A stretch of 64,000 bases of DNA from Paenibacillus sp. FSL K6-3182 (GTDB lineage Bacteria > Bacillota > Bacilli > Paenibacillales > Paenibacillaceae). Every line of letters begins with the position of its first letter. Position 1 is the first letter of the stretch. The stretch lies in contig NZ_CP150265.1 in NCBI RefSeq assembly GCF_037976325.1, positions 4,893,501 through 4,957,500 on the forward strand, given 5' to 3'. A program made the position numbers and the translations under genes. The notes under the pieces are model-generated. The model saw only the letters and a program-made list of their open reading frames with translations. It was not told where the DNA came from and searched no databases. Below, piece by piece: positions 7,496 through 16,060 of this stretch.

Positions 7496-8137
7496 TTAAA
7501 TAAATAACAGCCTGCCAAATTTACGGGGAAGATGAAAGTTTATCGCTTTGGTAGCCTGCCAAGCCTGGAATTCACGGTTGCCGTGTTTATCCTCATCAAT
7601 TCGGTAAAAATTCACTCTCCAGCTTAATCCTTGCTCGAGAGGCTTCTTGAAATTCTCAACCGGAATATGCACAAAATAAATCCGTTCAGCATCGCCACTC
7701 GTTTCAACAGTCGTCTGGATACCCTCAAACCTCCATGCTAAGTCCGTCGAAGTGATCTCAGCTTCACCATCATTCGCAATCAGAGCATCAAAAACAACAT
7801 TGTTCGGACTAACTTCTAGCTCTAGATAACGATGCCCAGTTCCATCCTCATCGATAAACAGCTCAACGACATCCTGCTCATAAAGCGGCTCATCGCGTAT
7901 GGTGAAATCAGATACAACATGTGAATCCTTGCATAAATAGCGAATATGCAAATAGTTCTGGCTCCAGCACGCTCTTACTTCCGTACGCTCCTTAGGCTGC
8001 ATGGCAGTGACCGTATCAACCAGTTCAATCGCATCGAAGCTATCCCAATGGATAGCGCCAAAACCGGCGTCTTCGATGCTGATCGGCACTTGCCTGCAAA
8101 GATAGGTTTTACTCTCTTGAAACGCAGGAACCTCCAT
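7496..8137 (-). CDS. CBM9-like carbohydrate-binding family protein
   Basis: A 213-residue protein resembling the family 9 carbohydrate-binding-like beta-sandwich found alone in many Paenibacillus sugar operons. Recognisable segments are the opening IHWDSFDAIEL, RACWSQNYLHIRYLCKDSHV, the acidic YEQDVVELFIDEDGTGHRYLELEVSPNNVVFDA core, and the aromatic SWRVNFYRID near the C-terminus. There is no signal peptide or membrane segment, so it should be cytoplasmic, unlike classical CBM9 modules on secreted xylanases. AAGGAG is 9 bases before the ATG. As first gene of its operon it faces the AraC regulator. Its biochemical role is unknown. Confidence 0.75.
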   Translation of the reverse strand: MEVPAFQESKTYLCRQVPISIEDAGFGAIHWDSFDAIELVDTVTAMQPKERTEVRACWSQNYLHIRYLCKDSHVVSDFTIRDEPLYEQDVVELFIDEDGTGHRYLELEVSPNNVVFDALIANDGEAEITSTDLAWRFEGIQTTVETSGDAERIYFVHIPVENFKKPLEQGLSWRVNFYRIDEDKHGNREFQAWQATKAINFHLPRKFGRLLFI

Positions 8138-8201
8138 TTGTTCAAACTCCTTTTTAGATAAATACGTTATATTGAATATGCTGCAACAACATGTGATAAT
8201 A

Positions 8202-8216
8202 CGTTTATAATAAACG
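8202..8216. promoter_or_regulatory. Palindrome in the divergent AraC/sugar operon control region
   Basis: CGTTTAT-A-ATAAACG is a perfect inverted repeat with one central base, between the leftward operon start (8137) and the AraC gene (8306). Its place suggests an operator, possibly for the AraC product, though AraC sites are more often direct repeats. Confidence 0.4.
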
Positions 8217-8305
8217 ATTATTCTTAAAATTTATTTAGCTAGAATAGCGATTTTTTGGACAATTCCGTTCTCTTTTTTATTTTCTTAATGAAAGGAGCCT
8301 ACCGC

Positions 8306-9211
8306 TTGGAAAAGTCTGAATCTCCCTTTCCACGCATTCGTTCAACTCCATTTCGTGAGTGGTCGCCCAGCGTCCACTACGCGCAGTTCCAGCGCTTGCC
8401 AACGGGTGCTCTGCCAAGACGTAGATTGTATGATTACGAGCTCCTGTACGTGTACCATGGCGAAGCAGCGACGACCATGCATGGGCAGCGCTATAAGATT
8501 GAAGCTGGTCAGCTTATCTTTTTGCCCTCTGGCGTCTATCACCAAAATGAAGTCGTTTCCAGCCCAAACGCTCGATTTCTCGGCATTCATTTTGATTTTT
8601 TTGATGAGCTCGATATTCAGACAGAGGCTGACATGGTTGTGAACGAAGCTGCTGTTTTGCCGCATAAATTCATTTATGAGCCTTATGTAGAAGGGTTAGC
8701 TCCCTTATCTGACCATCCAGTCTATAAGCCGCCTCTTGTATGTGTACAATTAATGGAGCAGCTTGTTCATGAATTCACAATGCGTCCTATTGGGTATGAG
8801 CTGGTTTGCAAAGGTCTAATGCTACATATATTGGCCCATTTGCTGCGTTTGCCCTCATCTCGATCCGCTGGACAATCCTCACTTCACGGCGGCAGGATTG
8901 CCGAGTTAATGGAGGAAATAGAGGCATCACCTGCTGCCAATTGGACAAACACAACGATCGCAGCAAAGCTGAATTTGAGCATCGACCATACCGCGAAGCT
9001 GTTTAAGCAAATTGCCGGCATGCCTCCTAGCGAATATGTTCAATCGATACGTCACCGTGAAGCTAGAAGGCTTCTTCGGGAATCCGAGCTTTCAATCGAA
9101 AACGTCGGCAGCATCGTCGGCTATTCCGATATCCACTACTTCAGCCGGATATTCCGCCGTCATGAAGGAATATCTCCGCGAGAATATCGGAAATTGTCCA
9201 AAATATTATAA
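8306..9211 (+). CDS. AraC family transcriptional regulator
   Basis: The 301-residue regulator has an N-terminal cupin ligand-binding domain (LYVYHGEAATTMHGQRYKIEAGQLIFLPSG pattern) and a C-terminal double helix-turn-helix of about 100 residues ending FSRIFRRHEGISPREYRK, a typical AraC finish. The chosen start is TTG at 8306, with AAAGGAG 8 bases upstream; the frame is open a further 17 codons to a TTG at 8255 that lacks a ribosome site. It is transcribed away from the oxidoreductase/epimerase/CBM9-like operon and very probably activates it in response to the sugar that operon handles. Confidence 0.88.
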   Translation: MEKSESPFPRIRSTPFREWSPSVHYAQFQRLPTGALPRRRLYDYELLYVYHGEAATTMHGQRYKIEAGQLIFLPSGVYHQNEVVSSPNARFLGIHFDFFDELDIQTEADMVVNEAAVLPHKFIYEPYVEGLAPLSDHPVYKPPLVCVQLMEQLVHEFTMRPIGYELVCKGLMLHILAHLLRLPSSRSAGQSSLHGGRIAELMEEIEASPAANWTNTTIAAKLNLSIDHTAKLFKQIAGMPPSEYVQSIRHREARRLLRESELSIENVGSIVGYSDIHYFSRIFRRHEGISPREYRKLSKIL

Positions 9212-9231
9212 AAAAAGAGCTCTATATAATG

Positions 9232-9264
9232 AAAGCCGAATACCTACAGTGGTGTTCGGCTTTT
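9232..9264 (+). terminator. Terminator after the AraC gene
   Basis: AAAGCCGAA (9232-9240) pairs with TTCGGCTTT (9255-9263), followed by a T-rich stretch. Confidence 0.8.
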
Positions 9265-9354
9265 AACTTTTCTTCATGTTTGGACAAACTAAAAAACACT
9301 TCTTTGCTTTGTCCATTGAGTACAACTCGTGTATCTATTACGATAATACATATC

Positions 9355-9373
9355 GATAATGATTATCATTATC
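9355..9373. promoter_or_regulatory. Fur box of the siderophore-binding protein gene
   Basis: GATAATGATTATCATTATC matches the classical 19-bp Fur consensus at 18 of 19 positions, 28 bases before the start codon. A plausible promoter (TTGAGT at 9316-9321, TACGAT at 9339-9344, 17-base spacer) lies just upstream. Confidence 0.88.
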
Positions 9374-9401
9374 TCATAACATCTATTGGGGGAGAATTAA
9401 A

Positions 9402-10394
9402 ATGTATCAAGGAACAAAATCAGCCGCTCTTTTGGCTACATTCGCACTAATGGGAACCCTATTGCTAGCCTGTGGCAGCAATTCAGCAAATTCGGGCAAT
9501 ACAGCGAGTCCAGCTGCAGAAGTAACAAAAGCACCTGCAGCAACGGAACAAGCAGCCGATACCACCCGCTCCTTCACCGACTGGTCGAAGCATGAGGTAG
9601 AAGTGCCTGTTACTCCGCAGCGTGTTATCTTTCACGGTGAAACTACAGGTGATTTGCTTGCGCTAGGCGTTAAGCCGATCGGCGTCATACAGGATATGAT
9701 TAAAGGGACGGTTTTTGAGCAGCAGCTGACTGGTGTCGAGGACGTAGGTTTTCCGCTAAGCGTCGAGAAATCATTAACACTGCAGCCTGATCTTATTATT
9801 TTCTCGAATTCGGACGAGCAGCAGTATGAGGTTATTTCAAAGGTTGCTCCAACGGTAACGTTCAACTCCTTCGCCACGCTGGAGAACAGAATGCGTACGC
9901 TAGGGGATTTGTTAAATAAGAAGCAAGAAGCTGAGGATTGGCTTGCAGAGCACGCGGTCAAAACCGCAGATATGTGGAAACAAATTCACGATAACGGTAT
10001 TAAAGAAAGTGAAACGGCAGCCGTATTTACAATGTACCCTGGCAACCGCCTCTTTATTATGGCTGGTACTGGGCTGCCGCAATTCTTATACGAGAAAGGC
10101 GGTTTAAAGCCAACGCCAATCATCCAGGATCTTATTGATAAAGAACAAGGTTTCGCAGAAATATCTTCTGAGCTGCTGCCAGAATATGCGGCTGACCGCA
10201 TCTTCATTCTGAATCCAGTCGCTCCTGAGGCGCAGCAATCAACGAACGAGCTTATGAAAAGCGATTTATGGCTCAAGCTCCCTGCCGTGAAAAATGGACA
10301 AGTGTACAATTTTGATTTGCTCAAAGCTTCCAGCGACGCACTTTCTAGAGAATGGTTGTTAGAAGAGCTCCCAAAAGCACTTATTAAAAAATAA
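9402..10394 (+). CDS. Iron-siderophore ABC transporter substrate-binding lipoprotein (FeuA-like)
   Basis: A 330-residue lipoprotein: signal peptide with lipobox LLAC (Cys24), a Ser/Ala/Thr-rich tether, then a class III periplasmic-binding fold beginning FTDWSKHEVEVPVTPQRVIFHGE and containing LTLQPDLIIFSNSDEQQ and TFNSFATLENRMRTLG. GGGGGAG is 8 bases before the ATG and a strong Fur box precedes it. No permease or ATPase gene is adjacent, so it must use a transporter encoded elsewhere, as YfiY/FeuA-like proteins often do. The next gene encodes a regulator whose C-terminal half is visibly related to this protein. Ferric siderophore (possibly a catecholate, by analogy with FeuA/Btr) is the inferred ligand. 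Confidence 0.88.
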   Translation: MYQGTKSAALLATFALMGTLLLACGSNSANSGNTASPAAEVTKAPAATEQAADTTRSFTDWSKHEVEVPVTPQRVIFHGETTGDLLALGVKPIGVIQDMIKGTVFEQQLTGVEDVGFPLSVEKSLTLQPDLIIFSNSDEQQYEVISKVAPTVTFNSFATLENRMRTLGDLLNKKQEAEDWLAEHAVKTADMWKQIHDNGIKESETAAVFTMYPGNRLFIMAGTGLPQFLYEKGGLKPTPIIQDLIDKEQGFAEISSELLPEYAADRIFILNPVAPEAQQSTNELMKSDLWLKLPAVKNGQVYNFDLLKASSDALSREWLLEELPKALIKK

Positions 10395-10414
10395 ATGCTG
10401 CTTAACGTCAGTTG

Positions 10415-10460
10415 AAATAGAAGAAGCTCTTCAACTACGGTTGATAAGCTTCTTCTATTT
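10415..10460 (+). terminator. Terminator after the siderophore-binding protein gene
   Basis: AAATAGAAGAAGCT (10415-10428 with loop to 10446) pairs with AGCTTCTTCTATTT (10447-10460). The stem overlaps the -35 region of the next gene's promoter. Confidence 0.7.
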
Positions 10461-10493
10461 GTTTATAATGGGATTAATTGATAACGATTCTCA
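10441..10493 (+). promoter_or_regulatory. Promoter and Fur box of the Btr-like regulator
   Basis: TTGATA (10441-10446), a 17-base spacer and a consensus TATAAT (10464-10469) are followed by TGATAACGATTCTCA (10479-10493), which fits 12 of 14 Fur positions and sits over the expected transcription start. Confidence 0.8.
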
Positions 10494-10515
10494 ATACTGA
10501 AATGAGGCTACAGCC

Positions 10516-12132
10516 ATGTCTAACTTAACGCATCCGACTTTACCTCTGCGCTCCTTAAGCTTCCATTTTGTAGATATGAAGCTGTACAGCCATACAGAGG
10601 GCGAAGTATTAGCGGAGAAAGTGACTTCCTGCTATACGATGCTTATATCGAGGAGCGGCAGAGGCAGACTGTTTATGGGTAATGAAAGTTCCCTTTTCTC
10701 GTCATACAGTTCTTTCCTTCTATCCCCGAACACCGCATATCAATTTGAAAATATAGGCGACGGCAAATTGGAATATTACCTCATCTCTTTCCAAATCCTT
10801 CATTTGCTGAACCAAGGTCCTGTGCTTTATACGGAGCAGCTATTTCCGAACCGTCAGGAGCTGCGCGTTTATCCGCTCGCACAATGGATGGATTTGCTGA
10901 GCCAGCTTTATACCGGAATTACGGACTGCGATAACATTGAAGCGCATCGTCAGCAAACGCATTTTCAGAAGCTTATCGGATTTGTTCTTGAACATAATCT
11001 GCAATTCGACTCGATGAGCAGCTCCACGCAAACGGTTGAACAAACCATTCAATATATGCAAAATCATTTTCAGAACCGAATAACGGTCAAGCAGCTCGTC
11101 GATATGGCCAACGTACCTGCTTGGCAGTTCACTTCAATATTCAAGGAGCTGACTGGCAAGAAACCACTTGATTATTTGAATGAGCTTCGTATCAGTCGGT
11201 CCAAGGATTGGCTAATCCATACCGACAATACTTTGCGCGATATCGCAGATCGTGTCGGCTTTACTGATGAGTATTATTTCAGCCGCCGCTTCCGTCTTAT
11301 AACCGGCTTTTCTCCAAGGCAATATGCCCTTTCGATGCGCCAAAATATACTCGTTAAGGATTGGGATGGTCACGAGGTCAGCATTCCCGCTCAGCCCAAT
11401 CGCATCTTTTATTGTGGAGAAAGCATCGGAGATATGAATACGCTTGGCATACAGCTTGTAGGAAGCCATATGATTAGCAAAGGCGAGCCTTTTCATTCGG
11501 AACAGGCTTCTGCACTAGCGCCTGACTTAATTATATTCGACCATTCTGATGAAAGCCTGTACGCACAAATGTCAGAGCTTGCCCCTACGCTTACCTATAA
11601 TTCACGCGGGTCACTTGATGAGAGACTGCTCATGCTTGGAGAGTGGCTTGGCAAAAAAAAAGAAGCCCAGCAATGGCTTCTTCATTATAATAGCAGTACG
11701 TTATTGATGTGGCAGCAGCTTCAGGCGTGCATTCGGCCTAACGAAACAGCTTCTGTCTTTATCTATCACCGGGGAAAACGTTTATTTGTAATGGGCAATA
11801 TCGGTTTATCCTCTATACTGTACCATCCAGACGGTTTCCGGCCTACAGGGAAAGTTCAAGACATTCTGAAGTCTGGCAGACCCTATAAGGAAATTACAGA
11901 AAAAACGATCCAACAATACGCAGGCGACCGCGTATTCATGATGCTGCCCGAAAATGAGGAGTCCAAAGCAGCCATGGAGAAATTAGTGAATAGCCCAATC
12001 TGGAGAAACCTTCCTGCTGTCAAAAATGGCTTCAGTTACGTGCTCGACGAACGCGACTGGAATCAGGAGGATGCTTCAGCAAGGGATAAGCTGCTATTGC
12101 TTCTCCCCGAGCTGCTGAACCAAACCTCATAA
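10516..12132 (+). CDS. btr: Btr-like regulator: AraC domain fused to siderophore-binding domain
   Basis: The 538-residue protein has an N-terminal AraC sensor-like part (about 1-165), a double HTH (about 170-272, with FTDEYYFSRRFRLITGFSPRQY), and a C-terminal substrate-binding domain (281-538) without signal peptide. This is the layout of Bacillus subtilis Btr (YbbB), the cytoplasmic activator that binds ferric bacillibactin and turns on its uptake genes. The C-terminal domain is alignable by eye with the preceding lipoprotein (DW..HEV..P..P.RI...GE..GD, then PDLIIF..SDE), lacking about 14 residues after the KG..F segment. Its own Fur box and strong promoter fit dual control: iron represses, the loaded siderophore activates. 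Target genes probably include the upstream binding-protein gene. The specific siderophore is inferred only by analogy. Confidence 0.88.
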   Translation: MSNLTHPTLPLRSLSFHFVDMKLYSHTEGEVLAEKVTSCYTMLISRSGRGRLFMGNESSLFSSYSSFLLSPNTAYQFENIGDGKLEYYLISFQILHLLNQGPVLYTEQLFPNRQELRVYPLAQWMDLLSQLYTGITDCDNIEAHRQQTHFQKLIGFVLEHNLQFDSMSSSTQTVEQTIQYMQNHFQNRITVKQLVDMANVPAWQFTSIFKELTGKKPLDYLNELRISRSKDWLIHTDNTLRDIADRVGFTDEYYFSRRFRLITGFSPRQYALSMRQNILVKDWDGHEVSIPAQPNRIFYCGESIGDMNTLGIQLVGSHMISKGEPFHSEQASALAPDLIIFDHSDESLYAQMSELAPTLTYNSRGSLDERLLMLGEWLGKKKEAQQWLLHYNSSTLLMWQQLQACIRPNETASVFIYHRGKRLFVMGNIGLSSILYHPDGFRPTGKVQDILKSGRPYKEITEKTIQQYAGDRVFMMLPENEESKAAMEKLVNSPIWRNLPAVKNGFSYVLDERDWNQEDASARDKLLLLLPELLNQTS

Positions 12133-12139
12133 CTCCCCC

Positions 12140-13855
12140 TTATGCGCCGAATTGAGCCTGGTGAAGCCTGCTGTAAGCACCACGCGCGTCGAGCAATTCA
12201 TCATGATTGCCTTGCTCGGCAATCCCTTGCTCAGCTACAACTACGATGCGGTCAGCATTTTTGATCGTAGCAAGACGATGAGCGATAACAAGCGTCGTTC
12301 TGCCGCGGGACAGCTCAGCAAGCGCTAGCTGAATCGCCGCTTCCGTCTCGGTATCCAGCGCGGATGTCGCCTCATCCAAAATAAGGATCGGCGGGTTCTT
12401 CAGAAACATTCGTGCAATGGAGAGCCTCTGCTTCTGTCCTCCCGACAGCTTAACCCCTCTCTCGCCGATCATTGTATTCAATCCCTCAGGCTGCGACAAG
12501 ATGAGCTCCTCCAGCTGCGCCTGACGAGCGGCTTGCATAATTTCTTCCTCCGATGCTCCGAGCTTGCCGTAAGCAATATTTTCTCGAATCGATCCATCAA
12601 AGAGGAACACATCCTGCTGCACAATCCCAATGTTGGAGCGCAGTGATTCAAGCGTCATATCCCGCAAATCAATGTTGTCGATCGTAATCGAGCCTTCTTC
12701 GACATCGTAGAAACGCGGAAGCAAGCTGCATAACGTTGTTTTCCCTGCTCCCGATGGACCTACTAGAGCTACCGTCTCACCTGCGCGGATCGATAGGCTG
12801 AGACCTTGCAGCACCTTGTCTTTATTCTCATAACCAAACGTCACTTTGTTAAACCGAATATCACCCTTGAGATGGCTTACCACTTGTGCATTCGGCGCAT
12901 CGGCAATATCAGGTTCCGTTTCGAGCAATTCCAAATAACGTTTGAATCCGGCTATTCCTTTTGGATACGTCTCAATGACAGAGTTAATCTGTTTAATCGG
13001 ACCTAAAAATACGTTCGAGAGCATAACAAATGCGATAAACTCACCATAGCTCATATCGCCTTGAATAACGAACCAAGTTCCGCACACGAGTACAAACAAA
13101 GAAATGAGCTTCATTAGAATAAAGCTGATTGACGAGTTCCATGCCATCACGCGATATGCAATGAGCTTCGTCAAACGGAAACGACCGTTATTTTCAGCAA
13201 AACGCGCCATTTCATGCTTTTCGTTCGCAAACGCTTGAACGACACGAATGCCGCTCACGTTATTTTCAACGCGTGCATTGTAGTCAGCGATATCAGAAAA
13301 CATCCGATTAAAGGCTGCTGACATTTTACGGCTGAAGTACAGCGACAAATAAATCATAAGCGGAATAATAATAAAGGTCATTAACGCAAGCTGATAGTTA
13401 ATGCTCAGCATAATACCGAATGCACCAGTCAGCGTCATTAAAGCAATAAACAAATCCTCCGGCCCATGATGGGCGATCTCTCCAATATCCATCAAGTCAT
13501 TTGTCATCCGGGATACCAGATGTCCTGTCTTGTTATTGTCGAAGAAACGGAAGCTCAGCTTCTGTACACGGTCAAACAGCTGCTTGCGCATATCGGACTC
13601 GATGTTAATTCCGAGCTTGTGCCCCCAATAGGTAACGACATAATGCAGAGCAGAGCTGAACACATAAATAGCTAAAAGTCCGATACAAGCATACAAAATC
13701 CATTTCCAGTTGCCGCTCGGCAGTAGATCATCCACAACCCGGTTGACGGCAAGTGGAAAAGCAAGCTCAAGCAATGCAGCCAAAATGGCACATGAAAAAT
13801 CTAAAATAAACAGCTTCTTGTAGGGCTTGTAATAAGCAAAAAAACGACGTAGCAT
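12140..13855 (-). CDS. Iron-regulated ABC exporter (fused membrane and ATPase domains)
   Basis: A 571-residue half-transporter of the MsbA/LmrA/YfiC type: six transmembrane helices in residues 1-310, then an ATPase with Walker A GPSGAGKTT, signature LSGGQ, Walker B ILILDEATSALD and the H-loop region. It should work as a homodimer exporting a lipid-like or amphipathic substrate. The start at 13855 is chosen because AGGAAGGAAG lies just upstream; twelve more codons are open to 13891. A Fur box (13 of 14) sits 41 bases before the start, and a siderophore-responsive regulator ends 8 bases away on the opposite strand. Export of a siderophore, or heme efflux, is a fair inference; a drug exporter is the default alternative. 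Confidence 0.88.
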   Translation of the reverse strand: MLRRFFAYYKPYKKLFILDFSCAILAALLELAFPLAVNRVVDDLLPSGNWKWILYACIGLLAIYVFSSALHYVVTYWGHKLGINIESDMRKQLFDRVQKLSFRFFDNNKTGHLVSRMTNDLMDIGEIAHHGPEDLFIALMTLTGAFGIMLSINYQLALMTFIIIPLMIYLSLYFSRKMSAAFNRMFSDIADYNARVENNVSGIRVVQAFANEKHEMARFAENNGRFRLTKLIAYRVMAWNSSISFILMKLISLFVLVCGTWFVIQGDMSYGEFIAFVMLSNVFLGPIKQINSVIETYPKGIAGFKRYLELLETEPDIADAPNAQVVSHLKGDIRFNKVTFGYENKDKVLQGLSLSIRAGETVALVGPSGAGKTTLCSLLPRFYDVEEGSITIDNIDLRDMTLESLRSNIGIVQQDVFLFDGSIRENIAYGKLGASEEEIMQAARQAQLEELILSQPEGLNTMIGERGVKLSGGQKQRLSIARMFLKNPPILILDEATSALDTETEAAIQLALAELSRGRTTLVIAHRLATIKNADRIVVVAEQGIAEQGNHDELLDARGAYSRLHQAQFGA

Positions 13856-13895
13856 ATCCAGCTTCCTTCCTAATCTATTTTTATCACACAATCAA

Positions 13896-13910
13896 TGATA
13901 ACCATTATCA
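13896..13910. promoter_or_regulatory. Fur box of the ABC exporter
   Basis: TGATAACCATTATCA differs from the 7-1-7 consensus at one of 14 positions and lies in the exporter's promoter region. Confidence 0.85.
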
Positions 13911-14108
13911 TTTGCAGCTAATCTATCGTAGAACAAAAGGGTAAGGGGAGGCAATGGACAAATGTGATCATTTTTTTGTACAAAATGAAGCAGGCATCAT
14001 CCAAACAGATGTCATGATTTTGTAGATGCCATGTCCTTTTCTCACCATTTCATGCCTAATACAGCTGTGCTAAAGTAGAATCACTACAATGAAATGAGGG
14101 ATATTGAA

Positions 14109-15191
14109 ATGACTAGAACGATCCGAATCGGAATTATTGGAAGCGGCGGCATTGCAAGAGCGCATGCTTCAGCTTATAAAAAAATGCCTCTTCACGTGGA
14201 GATCGTGGCAGTGGCAGACAGCATAGCAGGAAAAGCACAAGCTTTTATTGATCAAGAGGAACTTGTAAACGCCGTTGCTTTTGATGATCATAAGAAATTA
14301 TTGGAGCTTGACCTAGACGGCGTCAGCATTTGCACACCAAACTTTGCACATTCTGAAACTTCAATAAACGCTTTGAATGCAGGCAAGCACGTGCTCGTAG
14401 AGAAGCCGATGTCTGTCACACTCCAGCAGTCCATCGATATGGTCGAAGCCGCTGAACGCAGTGGGAAAATTTTGACGGTAGGCTTCCAGCCGAGATACGA
14501 TCCCAATATGTCGTTGATTCAAGAAATTGTTCAATCGGGAAAACTTGGTAACGTTTACTTTGTTGAAACAGGCGGCGGAAGACGGCGCGGTATGCCTGGC
14601 GGCACTTTTATTTCCAAAGAGCTTGCAGGTGCTGGCGCAATGGCTGATATCGGCTGCTATTCGCTTGATATGGCGCTTAATGCGCTCGGCTATCCTAAGC
14701 CGCTTACTGTATCGGCTTATACATCAAATCATTTTGGAACAAACCCGAAATACCATCGTGAAGCGGCCAACTTTGAAGTTGAGGATTTTGGCGTGGCGAT
14801 GATCCGTCTTGAGGGCGACATTGTTCTCAATTACAAAATCAGCTGGGCTATGCACATGGATTCATTAGGTGCAACAATGTTCCTTGGAACTGACGGCGGT
14901 CTTAAAGTCACTCCAGCAGGCACTGGCCCTTGGAGCGGTGTTTGGGATGGTAGCGTAGGCAGCATGACGCTTTATCATGATGTCGTTGATCAGCATATCC
15001 ATTCGACTATTCCTGTTATCCAACATGGGCTAAATTTGTTTGATGAGAAAGTAAGAGACTTTGTTGCAGCGATCGCAGAAAATCGTCCAGCTCCTATTCC
15101 TGGAGCAGAAATTTTGTACAACCAAGCGATTATCGACGGTGTGCTCCGTTCAGCTGCAAGCAAGCGTGAAGTTACAATAGAGCTGCCTTAA
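14109..15191 (+). CDS. Gfo/Idh/MocA family oxidoreductase
   Basis: A 360-residue NAD(P)-dependent dehydrogenase with Rossmann start IRIGIIGSGGIARAHASAY, the EKPMS motif near residue 96-100, and a substrate domain containing ADIGCYSLDMALNALGYPKP. The ATG at 14109 has GAGGG 8 bases upstream and is preferred over the ATG five codons earlier. It stands alone, with its own terminator and no sugar regulator nearby, so the substrate cannot be guessed. It differs clearly in sequence from the other family member at 5584-6594 and is not a recent duplicate. Confidence 0.88.
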   Translation: MTRTIRIGIIGSGGIARAHASAYKKMPLHVEIVAVADSIAGKAQAFIDQEELVNAVAFDDHKKLLELDLDGVSICTPNFAHSETSINALNAGKHVLVEKPMSVTLQQSIDMVEAAERSGKILTVGFQPRYDPNMSLIQEIVQSGKLGNVYFVETGGGRRRGMPGGTFISKELAGAGAMADIGCYSLDMALNALGYPKPLTVSAYTSNHFGTNPKYHREAANFEVEDFGVAMIRLEGDIVLNYKISWAMHMDSLGATMFLGTDGGLKVTPAGTGPWSGVWDGSVGSMTLYHDVVDQHIHSTIPVIQHGLNLFDEKVRDFVAAIAENRPAPIPGAEILYNQAIIDGVLRSAASKREVTIELP

Positions 15192-15200
15192 GCTCATTAC

Positions 15201-15240
15201 AAAAAATGGCGGTGCAAGATTACTCTTGCCCGCCATTTTT
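15201..15240 (+). terminator. Terminator after the second Gfo/Idh/MocA gene
   Basis: An A-run plus TGGCGG pairs with CCGCCA plus a T-run, with a nested GCAAG/CTTGC pair in the loop. Confidence 0.85.
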
Positions 15241-15347
15241 GTATTCTTTTCTAAGCTTTCATCCGCAAACAGAAATAAGAAGCAATCATTTCGGCGGGTA
15301 TCCTTCCATACATTAATCTATAACCTGTAAGAAGGAAGGAGCCTGCA

Positions 15348-16016
15348 ATGTACGGCAATCAAATCTACTATACCGCTATTCCCATTCCCTGCAAAAGCGT
15401 GTCCACGATTGAAGTTTTGGGCGAAGGGATCGTTACAGCTGCTCCAGATACAGCTTTGGTCATCCTTGGTGCTGTTACCGAAGGCAAGGAGCTGCAAGCG
15501 ATACAAGCTGAAAATGCACAAATTACAGCAGATATCATACAATCCCTTCTCGATCTAAGCATTCCGCGCGAACATATCCAAACGAATGATTATCGAATCG
15601 AAATGATGTATGAATTCCCGGACGGGAAGCAAGTCTTTCAAGGCTACAAAGTAACTCATCTCCTGCAAATCACCATCGATCAAATTGCACTCACTGGAAC
15701 TGTAGTAGATACCGCCGTTTCTCACGGTGCCAATACAGTCACTTCCATTCAGTTCTCGGTTTCCGATAGAAAACAGTTGGAAAATGAGGCCTTGTCGCTT
15801 GCTGTCCAGAACGCCCGTCTGAAAGCTGCTGCTATCGCAAATGCATTAGGAACATCCATTTCTGCAGTTCCCAGCAAAGTTCAGGAAGTCTCCAGCTCAT
15901 CTGAACCCTTCCCTATCCAGAGAACCTTCCAATCCGATGTTATGGTCACACCAATCGAGCCTGGACAACTGAAGATTTTTGCAGCTGTTCGTGTATGGTT
16001 CGCGCAAATCACATAA
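15348..16016 (+). CDS. SIMPL domain (DUF541) protein
   Basis: A 222-residue protein of the SIMPL/DUF541 family (YlbC/BP26 type): STIEVLGEGIVTAAPDTALVILGAVTEG at the start, then a central SIPREHIQTNDYRIEMMYEF and VSHGANTVTSIQFSVSDRK, which are the hallmark segments. The usual N-terminal signal peptide is not evident here; the protein starts MYGNQIYYTAIPIPCKS. GGAGG-type ribosome site lies just before the ATG. SIMPL proteins form ring-like or channel-like oligomers in some bacteria, but the role in Bacillales is not established. It is a single-gene unit. Confidence 0.85.
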   Translation: MYGNQIYYTAIPIPCKSVSTIEVLGEGIVTAAPDTALVILGAVTEGKELQAIQAENAQITADIIQSLLDLSIPREHIQTNDYRIEMMYEFPDGKQVFQGYKVTHLLQITIDQIALTGTVVDTAVSHGANTVTSIQFSVSDRKQLENEALSLAVQNARLKAAAIANALGTSISAVPSKVQEVSSSSEPFPIQRTFQSDVMVTPIEPGQLKIFAAVRVWFAQIT

Positions 16017-16048
16017 AAAAAGAAGCCGCTCCATCCCGGAGCGGCTTC
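16014..16048 (-). terminator. Terminator of the small protein gene (also faces the SIMPL gene)
   Basis: GAAGCCGCTCC (16022-16032) pairs perfectly with GGAGCGGCTTC (16038-16048). The seven-base T-run appears on the minus strand, so it mainly terminates the leftward gene. Confidence 0.85.
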
Positions 16049-16060
16049 AACCCATTCTAA

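Noticed and set aside
9301..9344. Alternative promoter for the siderophore-binding gene using TTGCTT as -35
   Set aside because: Spacing to any -10-like hexamer is poor; the TTGAGT/TACGAT pair fits better, itself only moderately.
13954..14025. 23-codon open frame starting ATG-GAC-AAA after AGGGGAGG
   Set aside because: The ribosome site is only about 2 bases from the ATG, the product matches nothing I know, and it lies in a control region; kept out as a gene, though a leader peptide cannot be excluded.
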